Source: an uncultured Clostridia bacterium
GTDB taxonomy: Bacteria; Bacillota; Clostridia; TANB77; CAG-508
DNA: 7,786 bases
Reading direction: 5' to 3'
Assembly (NCBI GenBank): GCA_948946035.1
Contig: CARBKU010000019.1
Location: forward strand, 4,296 to 12,081
The notes beneath the pieces were generated by a model. That model searched no databases. It saw only the letters and a program-made list of their open reading frames with translations, and was not told the origin of the DNA. Below are positions 6,260-7,786 of the stretch, piece after piece; positions within the stretch are counted from its first letter, which is position 1; every line of letters starts with the position of its first letter. The position numbers were made by a program, and so were the translations under genes.

Positions 6260-6793
6260 ATGAAACAACAATTTAAAGAAGAAATAGAGAATAATAAAGA
6301 ATTTCAAAATATTATTCAAGAATTAATTACAAATGACACAGTACAACAAATGAAAAATTACAGACAACACTATGAAACAACATGTTTTGAACATTGTTAC
6401 ATAGCTGCATATTTTTGTTATATAATATGTAAAAAATATAATTTAGACTATAAATCTGCTACACGTGCAGCCATGCTACATGACTTATTTTTGTATGACT
6501 GGAGAATAAAAAATAACAGAAAAGGGTTTCATGCCTTTACACACGGAAAACTAGCTTGTCAAAATGCTTGTAAACTATTTAAACTAAACGAAAAAGAAAA
6601 AGATATAATAATTAAACATATGTGGCCTGTAACACTAGCATTTCCAAAATCGACAGAAGGTTTCATATTAACACTAGTTGACAAATATTGTGCTATAAGT
6701 GAATCTTTAGAAGTTATTAAATCACGATTATTCATGAAAAAAGCATTTCGTTATGCTTACCTATTCTTAAGCTTAATCATTATAAAAATATAA
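6260..6793 (+). CDS. small HD-domain phosphohydrolase
   Basis: This 177-aa HD-superfamily protein keeps the residues expected for a metal-dependent phosphohydrolase: H45 (in CFEHCY), H74-D75 (MLHDLF), H91 and H95 (HAFTHG), H120 (IKHMWP) and D141 (LVDKYC). The extra histidines suggest a dinuclear metal site. The substrate is unknown; members of the superfamily hydrolyse nucleotides, cyclic nucleotides or other phosphoesters. The overall pattern (MKNYRQHY, LHDLFLYDW, KHMWP, LTLVDKYCA, FRYAYLFLSL) resembles a small uncharacterised HD family of Clostridia. Such proteins also end with an aromatic/hydrophobic tail, so the short C-terminus here is probably native. That tail (about 163-177) could touch the membrane. 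The ATG has AAGAGGGA at 6245-6252, and a good extended -10 promoter lies just upstream. A strong hairpin terminator begins at its stop codon. It is therefore probably a single-gene unit, although leakage from asd-dapA is possible. Confidence 0.88.
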   Translation: MKQQFKEEIENNKEFQNIIQELITNDTVQQMKNYRQHYETTCFEHCYIAAYFCYIICKKYNLDYKSATRAAMLHDLFLYDWRIKNNRKGFHAFTHGKLACQNACKLFKLNEKEKDIIIKHMWPVTLAFPKSTEGFILTLVDKYCAISESLEVIKSRLFMKKAFRYAYLFLSLIIIKI

Positions 6794-6826
6794 TAAGGCA
6801 TATAACTTTATATATGCCTTATTTTT
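6792..6826 (+). terminator. intrinsic terminator after the HD-domain gene
   Basis: A perfect 13-bp stem, AATAAGGCATATA (6792-6804) with TATATGCCTTATT (6811-6823), encloses a 6-nt loop and runs into TTTTT. The HD gene's TAA overlaps the base of the stem. Read from the other strand the stem is followed by a T-rich stretch (TTATATTTTTATA), so it may also stop the convergent deacetylase transcript. Confidence 0.88.
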
Positions 6827-6873
6827 ATGTATATAATCTTCCAACTAGGCCAGGAGATAATTACTAATTTTAG

Positions 6874-7650
6874 CTAATTAGATGCATTTATAATATTAAT
6901 AATTTCCTGACCTTTAGCTCTTTCTCCCCTAATCCTACCCAAATTTGTTAAATCTAAATCTTTGCTTTTATTTACTGTTCCATATCTGGTTTGAACTTGA
7001 ATTTCAAATCCCGCTTCTTTTAGCCATTTTATTGTATTTTCTGAAGATTTACCTGCTGGATATGCCATTATTTTTTGTGATTTTTCTCCCATTTTCTCTT
7101 CAATTTCTTTATGAGATTTATTATAGTCAGAAATAAGTTCTTCTTTTTGTACACTATCATATGCTGAGTGATTATATCCATGACAATGAATTTGTACTAA
7201 TCCTGTGTCATACATTTCTTTTGCTTGTTCCCAACTAAAATAGTCTTCTGTCCCTACTAACGTATTTACAATAAATATTGTAGCTGGCACATTATATTTT
7301 TTTAATACAGGAAACGCATCTGTATAACATCCAACTTGGCCATCATCCATTGTTATTATAACTACCTTTTCTGGTAATCCTATTTCACCCTTACTATATT
7401 TATATAAATCTTCTAGTGTTATTATTGTATACCCATTATCTAATAATGTCTTAACATTTTCTTCGAAATTTGCTTTACTACTAAATAATTTATATATGTC
7501 TTCTTGGTATGGTATTGGTGTTCTAAAGTTATGATAAATTAATATTGGTATTTTTATATTTTTTTCGTTCTTTTTATAAACTTTTTCTTTTACATTTGCT
7601 ATAAAGTCTTTTTTATTTTTTTCTTCCTGTGTTGGTTCTGAGTTTAACAC
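6874..7650 (-). CDS. polysaccharide deacetylase (NodB homology domain), catalytic part of a frameshifted gene
   Basis: This is a carbohydrate esterase family 4 (NodB-fold) catalytic domain, which removes acetyl groups from N-acetylated glycans such as peptidoglycan or surface polysaccharide. The lead-in PILIYHNF (about residues 35-42) is typical of secreted clostridial members. Motif 1 is TMDDG (100-104; D102-D103 in place of the usual TFDDG). Motif 2 is HCHGYNH (155-161; H157 and H161 fit the metal-binding H-x3-H, with Gly replacing the usual Ser/Thr). Motif 3 is AYPAG (196-200). The only start in this frame is a GTG at 7648-7650 with no clear ribosome binding site. The frame stays open back to a TAA at 7705-7707, and a membrane-anchor sequence continues in another frame upstream. 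So 258 aa is probably a fragment of a longer membrane-anchored or secreted enzyme. The gene ends in TAG and converges on the HD gene across the 6792-6826 hairpin. The exact glycan substrate cannot be told. Confidence 0.85.
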   Translation of the reverse strand: MLNSEPTQEEKNKKDFIANVKEKVYKKNEKNIKIPILIYHNFRTPIPYQEDIYKLFSSKANFEENVKTLLDNGYTIITLEDLYKYSKGEIGLPEKVVIITMDDGQVGCYTDAFPVLKKYNVPATIFIVNTLVGTEDYFSWEQAKEMYDTGLVQIHCHGYNHSAYDSVQKEELISDYNKSHKEIEEKMGEKSQKIMAYPAGKSSENTIKWLKEAGFEIQVQTRYGTVNKSKDLDLTNLGRIRGERAKGQEIINIINASN

Positions 7651-7701
7651 TACTGTTAATATATTTTGTGTGTTTGTAATATTTTCTACCTGGTTTCCGA
7701 G

Positions 7702-7786
7702 ATGTTATTTTTGCAGACACTTCTTCTATATTTGTATTTTTTTCGAATAAAATTATCATTCCAATTGTTATAACTACTATAATTAT
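7702..7786 (-). pseudogene. frameshifted N-terminal membrane-anchor part of the polysaccharide deacetylase gene, running off the right edge
   Basis: On the minus strand the frame open from the right edge reads IIIVVITIGMIILF, a clear membrane segment, then FEKNTNIEEVSAKITS. After the serine the same frame gives only basic, non-family-like sequence (RKPGRKYYK) and soon stops. The +1 frame from that point reads LGNQVENITNTQNIL and runs straight into the catalytic domain. One extra base, or two missing bases, around 7696-7704 would join the two halves into a single-pass membrane protein with a short polar linker. The true start may lie beyond the window; the first internal ATG is at 7757-7759 but sits inside the hydrophobic stretch. 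Confidence 0.6.

Noticed and set aside
6260..6793. HD gene as C-terminally truncated
   Set aside because: The aromatic/hydrophobic ending resembles that of full-length relatives as I recall them, all metal ligands are present, and a strong terminator begins right at the stop codon.
6855..6885. Second hairpin at the end of the deacetylase gene
   Set aside because: The TAATTA and CTAA/TTAG repeats are short and made almost only of A and T, as expected by chance in this composition.

Overview
The window is strongly A+T-rich (about 70% or more by eye). It has GGAGG-type ribosome binding sites, the MEP isoprenoid pathway and the diaminopimelate pathway. It also carries protein families common in Clostridia (TIGR03915/DUF4130, LiaF-like/DUF4097, a small HD phosphohydrolase). 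This points to a low-GC Bacillota, most likely an anaerobic clostridial lineage; species cannot be named. The genetic code looks standard: every tryptophan I checked is TGG, and a TGA serves as a stop inside an ATGA start/stop overlap at 2539-2542.

Layout. (1) 2-541, plus strand: 3' part of a TIGR03915/DUF4130 DNA-metabolism gene, interrupted by an in-frame TGA at 38-40. It ends on a CTAG that it shares tail-to-tail with dxr. (2) 4081-538, minus strand: a four-gene co-directional run. In transcription order these are a UMPH-1-type pyrimidine 5'-nucleotidase, a LiaF-like four-helix membrane protein, a membrane-anchored DUF4097 beta-repeat protein and dxr. Two inverted repeats lie at likely promoters of this run. 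(3) 4225-6097, plus strand: asd-dapA, two consecutive steps of the aspartate/DAP-lysine pathway. (4) 6260-6793, plus strand: an HD-domain phosphohydrolase with its own promoter and a strong hairpin terminator. (5) 7786-6874, minus strand: a polysaccharide deacetylase whose N-terminal membrane anchor is in a different frame from the catalytic domain. It runs off the right edge.

The genes share a cell-envelope theme. dxr feeds undecaprenyl carrier lipid, asd-dapA feed diaminopimelate for peptidoglycan, LiaF/DUF4097 proteins are typical of envelope-stress modules, and the deacetylase probably trims surface glycans. That link is inferred from families and position. I saw no mobile element, CRISPR array, tRNA or rRNA, and no clearly new multi-gene system. 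The points most worth checking are the two gene disruptions, the two promoter-associated inverted repeats, and the 5'-nucleotidase at the head of an envelope/dxr cluster.
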